Assembly (NCBI RefSeq): GCF_900637635.1
Contig: NZ_LR134383.1
Coordinates: 186,001 to 250,000 of the forward strand
Direction: 5' to 3'
Source: Legionella jordanis
GTDB taxonomy: Bacteria; Pseudomonadota; Gammaproteobacteria; Legionellales; Legionellaceae
Length of the DNA: 64,000 bases
The translations under genes were made by a program, and so were the position numbers. Shown here piece by piece: positions 56,249-64,000 of this stretch. The number at the start of each line of letters is the position of its first letter. Position 1 is the stretch's first letter. The notes beneath the pieces were generated by a model. The model did not search any database and was not told where the DNA came from. It saw only the letters and a list, made by a program, of their open reading frames with translations.

Positions 56249-56706
56249 TGGGCTATTTTCTTATCAATAATGCTAAGGGCGATTTTAAATTCAAGCGCTC
56301 TTTGGCTCATTACTGTAGCCATATCCTTTAACATTTCAGCCAACATCAGTGACATCATTAAGGGTGATTCCAACTAGGCTGCCTTGAACATTAACAACGG
56401 GCAAACGGCGCAGACCCTTTTCGCGCATAAAATCGAGAGCATTAAAAAACTATCCTCTTCAGTGACCACCAAAAGCGAGCGAGTTACAACGTCAGCTGCG
56501 GCTAATTCTTCTGGATATAAGCCTAGGGCCATGACTTCAACAACCAGGTCGCGATCCGAAATAAGACCGACAGGATATTGTTTTTTTCCTTTTTCTCAAT
56601 AATCACCAGATTGTCCACATGATGGCTGCGCATGAGACTGCAGTATTTTGACTGATTCTACTTCCATCATCACCACTTCGCGACTGCAGAACTCTCCTAC
56701 AAGCAT
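56240..56706 (-). pseudogene. Frameshifted CBS-domain protein
   Basis: A good start (ATG at 56706, AAGGAGA upstream) opens MLVGEFCSREVVMMEVESVK, then the frame breaks at about 56595. Later frames read PVGLISDRDLVVEVMALGLY, then ALDFMREKGLRRLPVVNVQG and EMLKDMATVMSQRALEFKIA. Together they match a two-CBS-domain protein with at least three frameshifts. It follows hpf by 13 bases, so it was cotranscribed. It probably once sensed adenylates. Confidence 0.75.
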
Positions 56707-56719
56707 AACAAATTCTCCT

Positions 56720-57286
56720 TCAGCCGCCGTTATGATTGCTTCTTTCTACGTAAACCGTACTTGCAACTGGTTCTTCAGAGTTTTCTACTTCTGCAAATCG
56801 GACTCGATCGCCTACTTCCAGTTTCTCAAAGTCATAATCAATTAGGCTATTGCTGGTAAAACGAATTTGCCGCCCGTCTGGGGTTTCAATGTAGCCATAG
56901 TCGGCAGGAGGGCATACCTCAAGAACCCTGCCGTAGTTAGGGATTTCATGATGCTTTATCTCGCCCCTTCGTTGATGGGCATAATTTTGAAGTTGCCGTT
57001 TAATTGCATCAAAAGCATCACGAATGGCGACAAAAACGTCTTCATGCGCGTGATGATCGGATGGCTCGCGACTCACCACAAGTTCGGCATTTGGAACTGT
57101 CAAATCAATACGTACGTGATATAGTTTTCCTTTATGGTGATGACGATGAGGCGATTCGATGACTATCCGACAGCCCATAATTTTATCAAAATAGCGCTCG
57201 AGTTTAGTGGCCAGAGAGCGTGCTTTTTCTTCAGCAGCTGGCGACGGATCCATATTCCTGAATACGACTTGAATAGGAAGTTGCAT
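56720..57286 (-). CDS. HPF/RaiA ribosome-hibernation domain fused to cold-shock domain
   Basis: 188 residues. Residues 1-115 are an S30AE/HPF-RaiA fold (QLPIQVVFRNMDPSPAAEEK, VPNAELVVSREPSDHHAHED). Residues about 120-180 form a cold-shock OB domain (YGYIETPDGRQIRFTSNSLI, YDFEKLEVGDRVRFAEVE). HPF proteins bind the 30S subunit and inactivate ribosomes in stationary phase; the added domain probably binds RNA. A strong ribosome site (AGGAGG) lies 6 bases before the ATG. It is likely cotranscribed with the broken CBS gene. Confidence 0.88.
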   Translation of the reverse strand: MQLPIQVVFRNMDPSPAAEEKARSLATKLERYFDKIMGCRIVIESPHRHHHKGKLYHVRIDLTVPNAELVVSREPSDHHAHEDVFVAIRDAFDAIKRQLQNYAHQRRGEIKHHEIPNYGRVLEVCPPADYGYIETPDGRQIRFTSNSLIDYDFEKLEVGDRVRFAEVENSEEPVASTVYVERSNHNGG

Positions 57287-57507
57287 TGTTTTACCTCCTT
57301 GTCTGCTGCTGCATGTATCCCTTTTTTAATCTATAGTAAAAAAAACAAACACTTTCAACGCCTCTGATGGTCTGGATTAAAAAGAAATTGCCAACGGCTC
57401 CAATTAAAATGACCTCATCTTGGTGAATATATGTGTAATTTTAACCCTTATTAGTCAATATTTGGTTTGTATGGTAAAATAAGTCACCTAAATCAAACAA
57501 AGCTACC

Positions 57508-58560
57508 ATGAGTTGTTTCTTTGACAGCAAGAGAAAACCATTTCATCCAGTCATCGTTTGTCGTGTAAGTCTTCAAAAAAACCAAGAAAAAAGGGGGACT
57601 GCTCAGTCCAGTCTTACGCGATTTAAACAGATGCAGGAAAAATTAGCTCATGGTCAATTTGCTCATTCTGATTTGGCAAATCAATTAAAATTGATTCACG
57701 GTAAGTTACAGACCATTCTTGATTTTGCAATTACAAAGAAATTTAAAATCACAGACATTAGCCAGTCTGTTATGGAAAAAATCTATTTAGCGGATAGGGA
57801 AACGTTAACTTCAATTAACGCCGTTTCAGTAAAAAAATTGCAATATTTGAAAGATATACTCATTAAACAGCTCCTTAACTACAAGATAGCCAAGCAAACT
57901 CGTGGTTTGCTTGGCAAACAAGAGGCTTCACCTGCCTATTTGCAATTTTTAAGCAAAAGCCAGGATTTAATTATAGGGTCCAAAACTCTTTCGGCTCTTA
58001 TGGCCAGTCTGTTCCTCATGGCAAAATGTGCTGTCCAACTTGGCTTTTCGAAAAGTGCCTTTTTGCAGTTATTCCTTAACTTGTCCACTACTTTGGCAAC
58101 CAGCATTAAGACAAATCTTGAGTCTGATGCAACAGCAGCAGCCTGGCGTCTTGAAAAGACAAGAGAAAGGCTTCTCGTTAAATTGGAAGATTATTTCAGC
58201 AAACGAGCTTTATTCATTTCCAGTCAAGAAAACCAAGATTATGTGTTTTCCAGCTTTCATCCCGTCAATAAAGGATACTTCTTTAATAAGCGCTTGCAAA
58301 ATGCCAGGATTGATGTCGCTAATGCTTTGTGGATGCAGCTGCAGTATATGAGTTATCAAGGGGAAGTGATTGATAATCCAACCGTCTTACAAAACGCTTT
58401 GAAAAAAGCTATGGCTGACAATGAGCGTGTTTATAGACTCTACGGTGGTGTTTTTGATAAAAAAGGGAAATTGGCTAATTTGCTGGAGGAGTGCGAAGGT
58501 GAATTGCTTGCAATTTTTCCTGAATTATCATTAAGGCAAAATGCTCAATCTCATCCTTAA
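57508..58560 (+). CDS. Helical protein of unknown function
   Basis: 350 residues, with no signal peptide and no recognised family. It is helical, with a moderately hydrophobic stretch around SKTLSALMASLFLMAKCAVQ at residue 160-180 and amphipathic helices elsewhere. The start MSCFFDSKRKPFHPVIVCRV is unusual. Gene style and position fit the uncharacterised Legionella genes that often encode effectors, but nothing in the sequence proves this. It is divergent from hpf. Confidence 0.55.
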   Translation: MSCFFDSKRKPFHPVIVCRVSLQKNQEKRGTAQSSLTRFKQMQEKLAHGQFAHSDLANQLKLIHGKLQTILDFAITKKFKITDISQSVMEKIYLADRETLTSINAVSVKKLQYLKDILIKQLLNYKIAKQTRGLLGKQEASPAYLQFLSKSQDLIIGSKTLSALMASLFLMAKCAVQLGFSKSAFLQLFLNLSTTLATSIKTNLESDATAAAWRLEKTRERLLVKLEDYFSKRALFISSQENQDYVFSSFHPVNKGYFFNKRLQNARIDVANALWMQLQYMSYQGEVIDNPTVLQNALKKAMADNERVYRLYGGVFDKKGKLANLLEECEGELLAIFPELSLRQNAQSHP

Positions 58561-58665
58561 TCCCTTAATGTTGCATCCTGTTAACAAGCCAAGGGCTTAA
58601 AGCTGTATACCTAAAATGCCTTTTTTAGTTACAATGCTTGTTAAGTTTGGCTGCGAGGGGAGCAT

Positions 58666-59151
58666 ATGCCTTCTTTTGATGTTGTTTCGGAAATTAACAC
58701 AGTTGAATTACGCCATGCGGTGGAAAATGCAGTTCGCGAGATTGCCACACGTTTTGATTTTCGCGGGGTGGAATCAAGCATTGAGCTTAAGGATTTAACG
58801 GTCACCCTTAAGTCTGAATCAGATTTTCAAGTACGTCAGCTTGAGGATTTGTTTCGCAATCATTGCACCAGACGAGGAGTGGATGCCAGTGGCGTTGATA
58901 TTGAAGATAAACCAGTGCATAGCGGTAAAACCTTTTCTTTAAACATGACGTTTAAACAGGGAATTGATCAGCCCACTGCAAAAGACATTGTTAAGCTCCT
59001 TAAGGACAGTAAGCTTAAGGTCCAAAGTTCAATTCAAGGCGACAAAATTCGCATTACGGGTAAAAAGCGTGATGATTTGCAAGAGGCAATTGCGCTGCTT
59101 AAAAAATCAGACATCAAAATACCTTTGCAATTTGAAAATTTTCGCGATTAA
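58666..59151 (+). CDS. yajQ: YajQ-family nucleotide-binding protein
   Basis: 161 residues, full length for UPF0234. The start MPSFDVVSEINTVELRHAVE, the segment AVREIATRFDFRGVESSIEL and the C-terminal KIRITGKKRDDLQEAIALLK are typical. Homologues bind nucleotides, including cyclic di-GMP in some species, and have been tied to virulence gene control. GAGGGGAG precedes the ATG. Confidence 0.92.
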   Translation: MPSFDVVSEINTVELRHAVENAVREIATRFDFRGVESSIELKDLTVTLKSESDFQVRQLEDLFRNHCTRRGVDASGVDIEDKPVHSGKTFSLNMTFKQGIDQPTAKDIVKLLKDSKLKVQSSIQGDKIRITGKKRDDLQEAIALLKKSDIKIPLQFENFRD

Positions 59152-59476
59152 CCTGTACTCATACAGATGGCACATAGATGGTTTTAGCCAGATGGTCTAA
59201 TATAAGATTAGGTGATGACTAACCTGGCTGAACCAGTTTAGCTTTTAGATAGGAGATTGTTGTTGATGCGTGGTGTGTATATCCGCATGGCCGGGGAACC
59301 TAAAGCGCATCATAGATCGCCACTTTTGTAGACCCAGCGGCTCAGAACCCAGGTGGTCGTTACCGTATTTATTCTTGCAATTTTTCAAGACTAATCTCGC
59401 ATTCCCCGCTCATTTTGTATAATTCAAAAGCTTGAAGTATAATTAAAGAACAACCTATCATGGCAAGGATGCGTGT
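59152..59476. other. Intergenic region between yajQ and the lipoprotein gene
   Basis: About 325 bases without a gene. It holds a hairpin (59219-59241) and a relatively GC-rich stretch (59281-59365) described in the findings. The promoter of the lipoprotein gene must lie near 59430. Confidence 0.35.
59219..59241 (+). terminator. Hairpin downstream of yajQ
   Basis: CTAACCTGG and CCAGTTTAG pair with one mismatch around a CTGAA loop and are followed by CTTTTA. It lies 68 bases after yajQ and is a plausible weak terminator. Confidence 0.4.
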
Positions 59477-59749
59477 ATGAAAAAATTACTGCTTGCTTCA
59501 CTTGCGTTTACGCCAATCCTGCTGTTATCCAGCTGCGCGATGACAACGGCTACTACTTACCCAGGCTACACCAATGATTACGTCTATTCGGTGGGCTATT
59601 ATGGATACCGCCCTTATTGGGGCACCCGTTATTATTCCAATTATGAGTTGGAAAATACCTACTGGGGTAATTATCGAAACATTTATTATTATGGCGATTA
59701 CGGCGGGGCTTATCCCAATGCCTGGTATGGCTATGTCAGTAGATGGTAA
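59477..59749 (+). CDS. Tyrosine-rich small lipoprotein
   Basis: 90 residues. The signal peptide with lipobox LLSSC puts the lipidated Cys at residue 20. The mature part is about one-quarter Tyr, with Trp and Gly (VGYYGYRPYWGTRYYSNY). It is expected in the outer membrane or periplasm. No enzymatic domain is present. Similar aromatic-rich short lipoproteins occur in Legionella. A role in cell-surface structure is only a guess. Confidence 0.7.
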   Translation: MKKLLLASLAFTPILLLSSCAMTTATTYPGYTNDYVYSVGYYGYRPYWGTRYYSNYELENTYWGNYRNIYYYGDYGGAYPNAWYGYVSRW

Positions 59750-59806
59750 TTGTCATCAGGGAAGGGTGTGCGGCACACCCTTCCAATATAAATTCCAAGG
59801 TTCTGA

Positions 59807-60295
59807 TTAGCGATTTTTTTTCAATATTAGGGAATCAGGGTCGTCGTTATCCTTCAAAGGATAGGAGTTGACTGCGCAGCTTTTAAACAAAGCACCCACC
59901 ATACTGGTCATCCAGGTTCCAGCGTTGTTAATGATCTGACCTGAAAGATAATCCCTAAGTTTTGGATAATTCTTACTGTCCCAATAAAATTGACTGCTGT
60001 TATGTGGGTAAATGCCTAAATACCGTTTTAGTTGAAAATCAGGCATTTCATTCAAAGCATCCAGCAATTTGCGTTTCTGGTGGAGATCCAGGCTCTCATA
60101 GGGCTTTAGCAAAAGCTGCAAATTGCTGTAAGCGGCTACGATGCTTTTAGCCTGCTCATCATTTGCCCTTAATTTATCCTGAAAATCATCGGCAGAGACC
60201 AGTTCACTGAATCTTGCTTGAAGTTCTTTTAACGTGGTCTCTGCAGGAGTGAGTGCCAAAACTTCAAAATCCCTATCAAAGTTAATGTCACTCAT
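59807..60295 (-). CDS. Protein of unknown function, J-domain-like start
   Basis: 162 residues. The N-terminal part FEVLALTPAETTLKELQARF, with AKSIVAAYSNLQLL later, resembles helices of a J domain, but the catalytic HPD tripeptide is missing, so this is not a functional DnaJ. The C-terminal 80 residues show no known domain. It lies 10 bases downstream of efp on the same strand and may be cotranscribed. Confidence 0.55.
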   Translation of the reverse strand: MSDINFDRDFEVLALTPAETTLKELQARFSELVSADDFQDKLRANDEQAKSIVAAYSNLQLLLKPYESLDLHQKRKLLDALNEMPDFQLKRYLGIYPHNSSQFYWDSKNYPKLRDYLSGQIINNAGTWMTSMVGALFKSCAVNSYPLKDNDDPDSLILKKNR

Positions 60296-60305
60296 TTTAT
60301 TCTCC

Positions 60306-60875
60306 TTATTCTTTAGCCCGCGAGACGTACTCGCCCTTGCGCGTATCTACCTTGATCAATTCACCCGTTTGGACAAATAAAGGCACCCGCACAACAGCTC
60401 CTGTTTCAAGTTTGGCAGGTTTGCCGCCGCCGCCTGAAGTATCTCCACGCACGCCGGGATCCGTTTCCACAATTTCCAAAACAACGAAATTGGGTGGCAG
60501 AACTTGTATGGGTTCATTGTTCCACAGTGTAACAATGCATATGTCTTGTTCTTTCAACCATTGTACTGCATCCGCCACCGCTTCTGCATTAACTGCATAT
60601 TGCTCAAATGTTTCCTGAACCATGAAATGCCAGTATTCACCATCGCTGTATAAATATTGCATTTCAACATCGACAACGTCTGCAGAAGGTAAAGTCTCAC
60701 CGGATTTATAAGTGCGTTCAACCACACGTCCAGTCTTTAAGTTGCGAATCTTGACTCGTGTAAAAGCTTGTCCTTTACCGGGTTTGACAAACTCGCAATC
60801 GACGATACTGCAAGGTGCATTGTCAATCATTACTTTCAAACCGGCTTTGAATTCATTGGTGCTATATATTGCCAT
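60306..60875 (-). CDS. efp: Elongation factor P
   Basis: 189 residues from the ATG at 60875 ([18 protein letters not shown]). An in-frame upstream start would add 10 residues. The modified lysine is Lys34 in KPGKGQAF. Three beta-barrel domains are complete, and the C-terminus ([19 protein letters not shown]) is typical. EF-P relieves ribosome stalling at proline runs. The gene is divergent from epmB, which makes the beta-lysine for Lys34, over a 72-base shared promoter region. Confidence 0.95.
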   Translation of the reverse strand: MAIYSTNEFKAGLKVMIDNAPCSIVDCEFVKPGKGQAFTRVKIRNLKTGRVVERTYKSGETLPSADVVDVEMQYLYSDGEYWHFMVQETFEQYAVNAEAVADAVQWLKEQDICIVTLWNNEPIQVLPPNFVVLEIVETDPGVRGDTSGGGGKPAKLETGAVVRVPLFVQTGELIKVDTRKGEYVSRAKE

Positions 60876-60947
60876 CAGTGCTCCACTGTTGAGATTTTGT
60901 TCCAATTTCGATAGAGTTCGGCCCAGTTTATCAATTTTGAACAGTTA

Positions 60948-61931
60948 ATGCGAGATTCCCCTTTAAGTTGGCAAAAAATTCTAGCCCAAGGCTTTAGCAC
61001 AGTAGATGAATTACTTGAGTTTTTATCGTTACCATTAAGCCTTGGCAGCAAGCTTGCGGAACAAACATTTAAAACCAGGGTTCCTCGCGGTTTTGCCGCT
61101 CGCATGCAAAAAGGAAATGCCAGGGATCCTCTTCTTTTGCAAATTTTGGCTACGCAAGCTGAACTGCAGAATCCAGAGGGTTACCATAACGATCCTTTGG
61201 CAGAACATGAGGGAAATCCACGGCAAGGCTTACTGCATAAATATCAGGGAAGAGTGCTGCTAACGCTTACCGGTGTTTGTGCTGTAAATTGCCGTTACTG
61301 CTTCAGGCGTCACTTCCCATATCGGGAAAATAATCCTGGCCGGGGCGGCTGGCAAGATGTCCTGGAATACATCAAATCCGACAGAAGCATTAAGGAAGTG
61401 ATTTTAAGTGGCGGTGATCCATTGCTGGCAAGTAACGCAGTGCTCAGGGAGTTTTTTAATTACATACATGAAATCACTCATCTTCGTACGGTTCGCTTCC
61501 ACACACGCGTGCCGGTAGTCTTGCCAGAACGAATTGACAGTGAATTATTGAGCTTATTAAAAAACTCCCCTTGTCGAAAGATAATGGTCATGCACATTAA
61601 TCATGCACAAGAGCTTGATCACAGCGTGCAAACAATTTGTGAATCATTAAAGCAAAGCGGTTGCCACTTGCTTAATCAATCCGTGCTATTAAAAGACATA
61701 AATGACGACGCCAATGTGCTCGCCGAGTTGAGTGAAAAACTACTTGATTTTGGTATTCTTCCCTATTATTTGCATCTTTTGGATAAGGTGAAAGGGGCTG
61801 CCCATTTTGACTTGCCCATTGAAAAAGCCTTAAGCATCTATCGGGAATTGCAAGAAAAAGTTCCTGGCTATCTTTTGCCCCGCCTGGCGCGTGAAGAGGC
61901 GGGCAAAAAAAGTAAAACTCTGTTGCTCTGA
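60948..61931 (+). CDS. epmB: EF-P beta-lysylation protein (lysine 2,3-aminomutase)
   Basis: 327 residues, full length. It is a radical-SAM enzyme with the iron-sulphur cluster motif Cys111, Cys115, Cys118 in GVCAVNCRYCFRRHF. It has the GGDPLL motif, and the PLP-lysine is expected near DKVKGAAHF at about residue 282. It converts alpha-lysine to (R)-beta-lysine, which EpmA attaches to EF-P. It is divergent from efp. No epmA is present in the window. Confidence 0.95.
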   Translation: MRDSPLSWQKILAQGFSTVDELLEFLSLPLSLGSKLAEQTFKTRVPRGFAARMQKGNARDPLLLQILATQAELQNPEGYHNDPLAEHEGNPRQGLLHKYQGRVLLTLTGVCAVNCRYCFRRHFPYRENNPGRGGWQDVLEYIKSDRSIKEVILSGGDPLLASNAVLREFFNYIHEITHLRTVRFHTRVPVVLPERIDSELLSLLKNSPCRKIMVMHINHAQELDHSVQTICESLKQSGCHLLNQSVLLKDINDDANVLAELSEKLLDFGILPYYLHLLDKVKGAAHFDLPIEKALSIYRELQEKVPGYLLPRLAREEAGKKSKTLLL

Positions 61932-61947
61932 GCATCCATCAGGAGAC

Positions 61948-64000
61948 CTATTGCCCAATTTTCGCATACGACTCAATGAGTTTTTCTTGCGCACTGTAGT
62001 GTCCTTGCGTCATTGGCTTATAACTGCCATCCGCTTGCATTTCCCAGGCATTGGAATTGTCCTTGAGGTAATTTCTAAAAATTTCCTGCTTAATGCGTTT
62101 GCGAAGTTTTTCATCCAGGATCGGAAACATGATTTCAATTCGGGTATAAAGATTCCGCTCCATAAGGTCGGCACTCGAACAATACAACTGCTCTTCATCT
62201 TGCATGCGGAAGTAATAGACGCGATGATGCTCAAGAAAGCGGCCGAGGATTGAAATGACGCGAATGTTTTCCGAAACCTTTGGAATGCCAGGTTTAAGAC
62301 AGCAAACGCTGCGAACCAGAAGATTGATTTTTACCCCAGCCTGGGAGGCGCGATAAAGCGCTTTTATCATGGTTTTATCCGTCAATCCATTCACTTTTAT
62401 ATTGATCTCAGCTTCCTTGCCATCCAATGCAGTTTGGATGCAATCCTCTATCAGTTGCAATAAATTCTTTTGAAAGGTGAAGGGCGAGTGGCAAAGTGCC
62501 TTTAATTTAACAGTCTTACCTAAACCTGTAAGTTGCTGAAAAATAAGTTGCAGATCCGAAGTAATGTTGGATTCACAAGTTAGCAAACCAAAGTCTGTGT
62601 AACGTCTGGCAGTTTGCTCATGGTAATTTCCTGTACCCAAATGGGCATAGCGTTTTAATTTTCCATGAGTTCTTCTTACCACCAAAGTCATTTTGGCATG
62701 CGTTTTATACCCCATGACCCCGTATAACACCAATACACCGGCTTCATGCAGGCGATTGGCCAGTTTTAAATTGGATTCCTCATCAAAACGGGCGCGCAGC
62801 TCCACCACGGCGGTTACTTCCTTGCCAGAGCGTGCTGCTTCCACTAAAGCTTTGACCATCACCGATTCGGAGTGGGTGCGATATAAAGTTTGCTTGATGG
62901 CAAGGACATTGGGATCTGCGGCCGCTTGGCGGACAAAATCAATGACTACATCAAAACTTTGATAAGGGTGATGAAGCAGAATATCTTGCTCATCCAGGAC
63001 GTTGAAAATATTTCTTTTTTGATGCACCACTTCAGGGTACTGAACCATTAAAGGGGGGTAATTAAGATCGGGTCGGTCAATGCGGTTAATCACGCCTAAA
63101 TAACGTTGTAAGTTAACTGGGCCATCGCAGTGGTAAGCGTCTTCATGATGAAGATGATGTTTTTGCAACAGGAAATCAACAATTTTGGAGGGGCAGCACT
63201 TATCCACCTCCAAACGCACCACATGTCCATAATGCCTGGAGAACAATTCTCTTTGGACTGCAACCGCCAAATCTTCGATTTCTTCTTCACGCAAAAATAA
63301 GTCGCTGTTTCTCGTTAAGCGAAAGGGGTAGCAACCATTAATTTCCATGCCAGGAAAAAGGCTATGCACATGCGTTTCGATGATGGATGACAGATAAACA
63401 AAATACTCGCCGCCTTCATTACACAACTCCGAGGGTAAATGAATGAGGCGGGGAAGGGAACGCGGAGCATGTATCACGGCGTAATCTATATTACGGTCAA
63501 AGGCGTCTTTGCCTCGTAAGGAAATGATAAAATTTAAACTTTTATTAAATAGACGTGGAAAGGGGTGGGCTAAATCTAGAGCGATGGGGCTTACAATCGG
63601 CAAAATTTCATTTTTAAAATAATGTTTTGCCCAAAGGTGGATGTCTTCTGTCCATTCGTCAGTAGCCAGGAAATGGATGTTTTCCTTTTTCATTGACGGC
63701 AGTAATTCTTTATTGAAAATATGGTAGAGTTCATCGCTTAATAGATGTACTTTTCTACTTAATTGGCTAAAGATTTCATCCGCTTGCAAACCATCGATAT
63801 AAAATTTGCGAGATGACAGAGCCATTTTCTCTTTCAGGCCAGCCACACGGATTTCAAAGAACTCATCCAGATTGCCGCTGCAGATGCACAAAAACCGCAT
63901 TCGTTCCAGGAGAGGAACCCGGGGGTCCTTTGCTAATTGCAGAACGCGTTCATTGAAAGCCAAGGATGTGAATTCCCGATTGATGTAATACTCAGGGTTA
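61948..64000 (-). CDS. ppk: Polyphosphate kinase, 5' end outside the window
   Basis: About 684 residues are visible and the frame continues open past the right edge, reading NPEYYINREFTSLAFNERVL, so the start lies beyond 64000. PPK1 domains are complete in order: N domain with LLERMRFLCICSGNLDEFFE, head domain and two catalytic domains. The autophosphorylated His is in HLGTGNYHEQTARRY, and the second His region is near RMQDEEQLYCSSADLMERNL. It makes long-chain polyphosphate from ATP. It converges with epmB with 16 bases between the stops. Confidence 0.93.
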   Translation of the reverse strand, partial: NPEYYINREFTSLAFNERVLQLAKDPRVPLLERMRFLCICSGNLDEFFEIRVAGLKEKMALSSRKFYIDGLQADEIFSQLSRKVHLLSDELYHIFNKELLPSMKKENIHFLATDEWTEDIHLWAKHYFKNEILPIVSPIALDLAHPFPRLFNKSLNFIISLRGKDAFDRNIDYAVIHAPRSLPRLIHLPSELCNEGGEYFVYLSSIIETHVHSLFPGMEINGCYPFRLTRNSDLFLREEEIEDLAVAVQRELFSRHYGHVVRLEVDKCCPSKIVDFLLQKHHLHHEDAYHCDGPVNLQRYLGVINRIDRPDLNYPPLMVQYPEVVHQKRNIFNVLDEQDILLHHPYQSFDVVIDFVRQAAADPNVLAIKQTLYRTHSESVMVKALVEAARSGKEVTAVVELRARFDEESNLKLANRLHEAGVLVLYGVMGYKTHAKMTLVVRRTHGKLKRYAHLGTGNYHEQTARRYTDFGLLTCESNITSDLQLIFQQLTGLGKTVKLKALCHSPFTFQKNLLQLIEDCIQTALDGKEAEINIKVNGLTDKTMIKALYRASQAGVKINLLVRSVCCLKPGIPKVSENIRVISILGRFLEHHRVYYFRMQDEEQLYCSSADLMERNLYTRIEIMFPILDEKLRKRIKQEIFRNYLKDNSNAWEMQADGSYKPMTQGHYSAQEKLIESYAKIGQ

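Noticed and set aside
59574-59810. Second frame overlapping the tyrosine-rich lipoprotein
   Set aside because: It has no ribosome site, and the other frame has a clear lipobox signal peptide.

Overview
The window looks like the chromosome of a Legionella-type gammaproteobacterium. It is AT-leaning and has a transketolase-gap-pgk-pyk operon beside a ProQ/FinO-domain RNA chaperone that matches the competence repressor RocC. It also has several genes typical of host-associated Legionellaceae: an ankyrin-repeat protein, a patatin, a possible mitochondrial-carrier mimic and large coiled-coil proteins of unknown function. Species cannot be assigned from sequence alone.

Layout. 1-10.6 kb is core: a Pmp3-like peptide, rocC, the minus-strand operon tkt-gap-pgk-pyk, a membrane protein and oligopeptidase A. 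ssrA (tmRNA) lies at 10652-11051. Its 3' end is repeated at 29339-29370, so the 18.3 kb between the copies reads as a genomic island integrated at ssrA. The island has a dead tyrosine integrase, a dead VUT-family transporter, a secreted NlpC/P60-like protein and a broken S24 repressor. It then carries a seven-gene minus-strand defence operon: a short specificity subunit, hsdM, hsdS, a SIR2-like DUF4917 gene, an AlbA_2 ATPase, hsdR and a YgjP peptidase. A divergent FRG-domain gene is interrupted by one amber codon. A second, older integrase relic lies outside the right repeat, so this site has been used more than once.

29.9-44 kb is accessory chromosome: a YhiN-like flavoprotein, an isoaspartyl peptidase, a patatin, an aminoglycoside nucleotidyltransferase, two short peptides sharing a double-glycine leader, a DnaA-box cluster, a VIT1-like transporter, an Hpt gene split by an IS481-type element with a 5-bp target duplication, umuDC under a perfect palindrome, and a tRNA-Gly. 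44-59 kb carries an ankyrin protein behind another palindrome, a PncC deamidase, a possible carrier-family effector, a GH81 beta-1,3-glucanase, an amidoligase/class-I amidotransferase pair, an outer-membrane barrel with a repeat-rich surface protein, and a ribosome hibernation factor fused to a cold-shock domain, followed by a decayed CBS gene. 58.6-64 kb returns to core genes: yajQ, a lipoprotein, efp divergent from epmB, and ppk running off the right edge.

Most likely to repay study: the amidoligase/C26 two-gene unit, the type I restriction operon with SIR2-like and AlbA_2 genes inside it, the paired double-glycine peptides, and the possible carrier-family protein.
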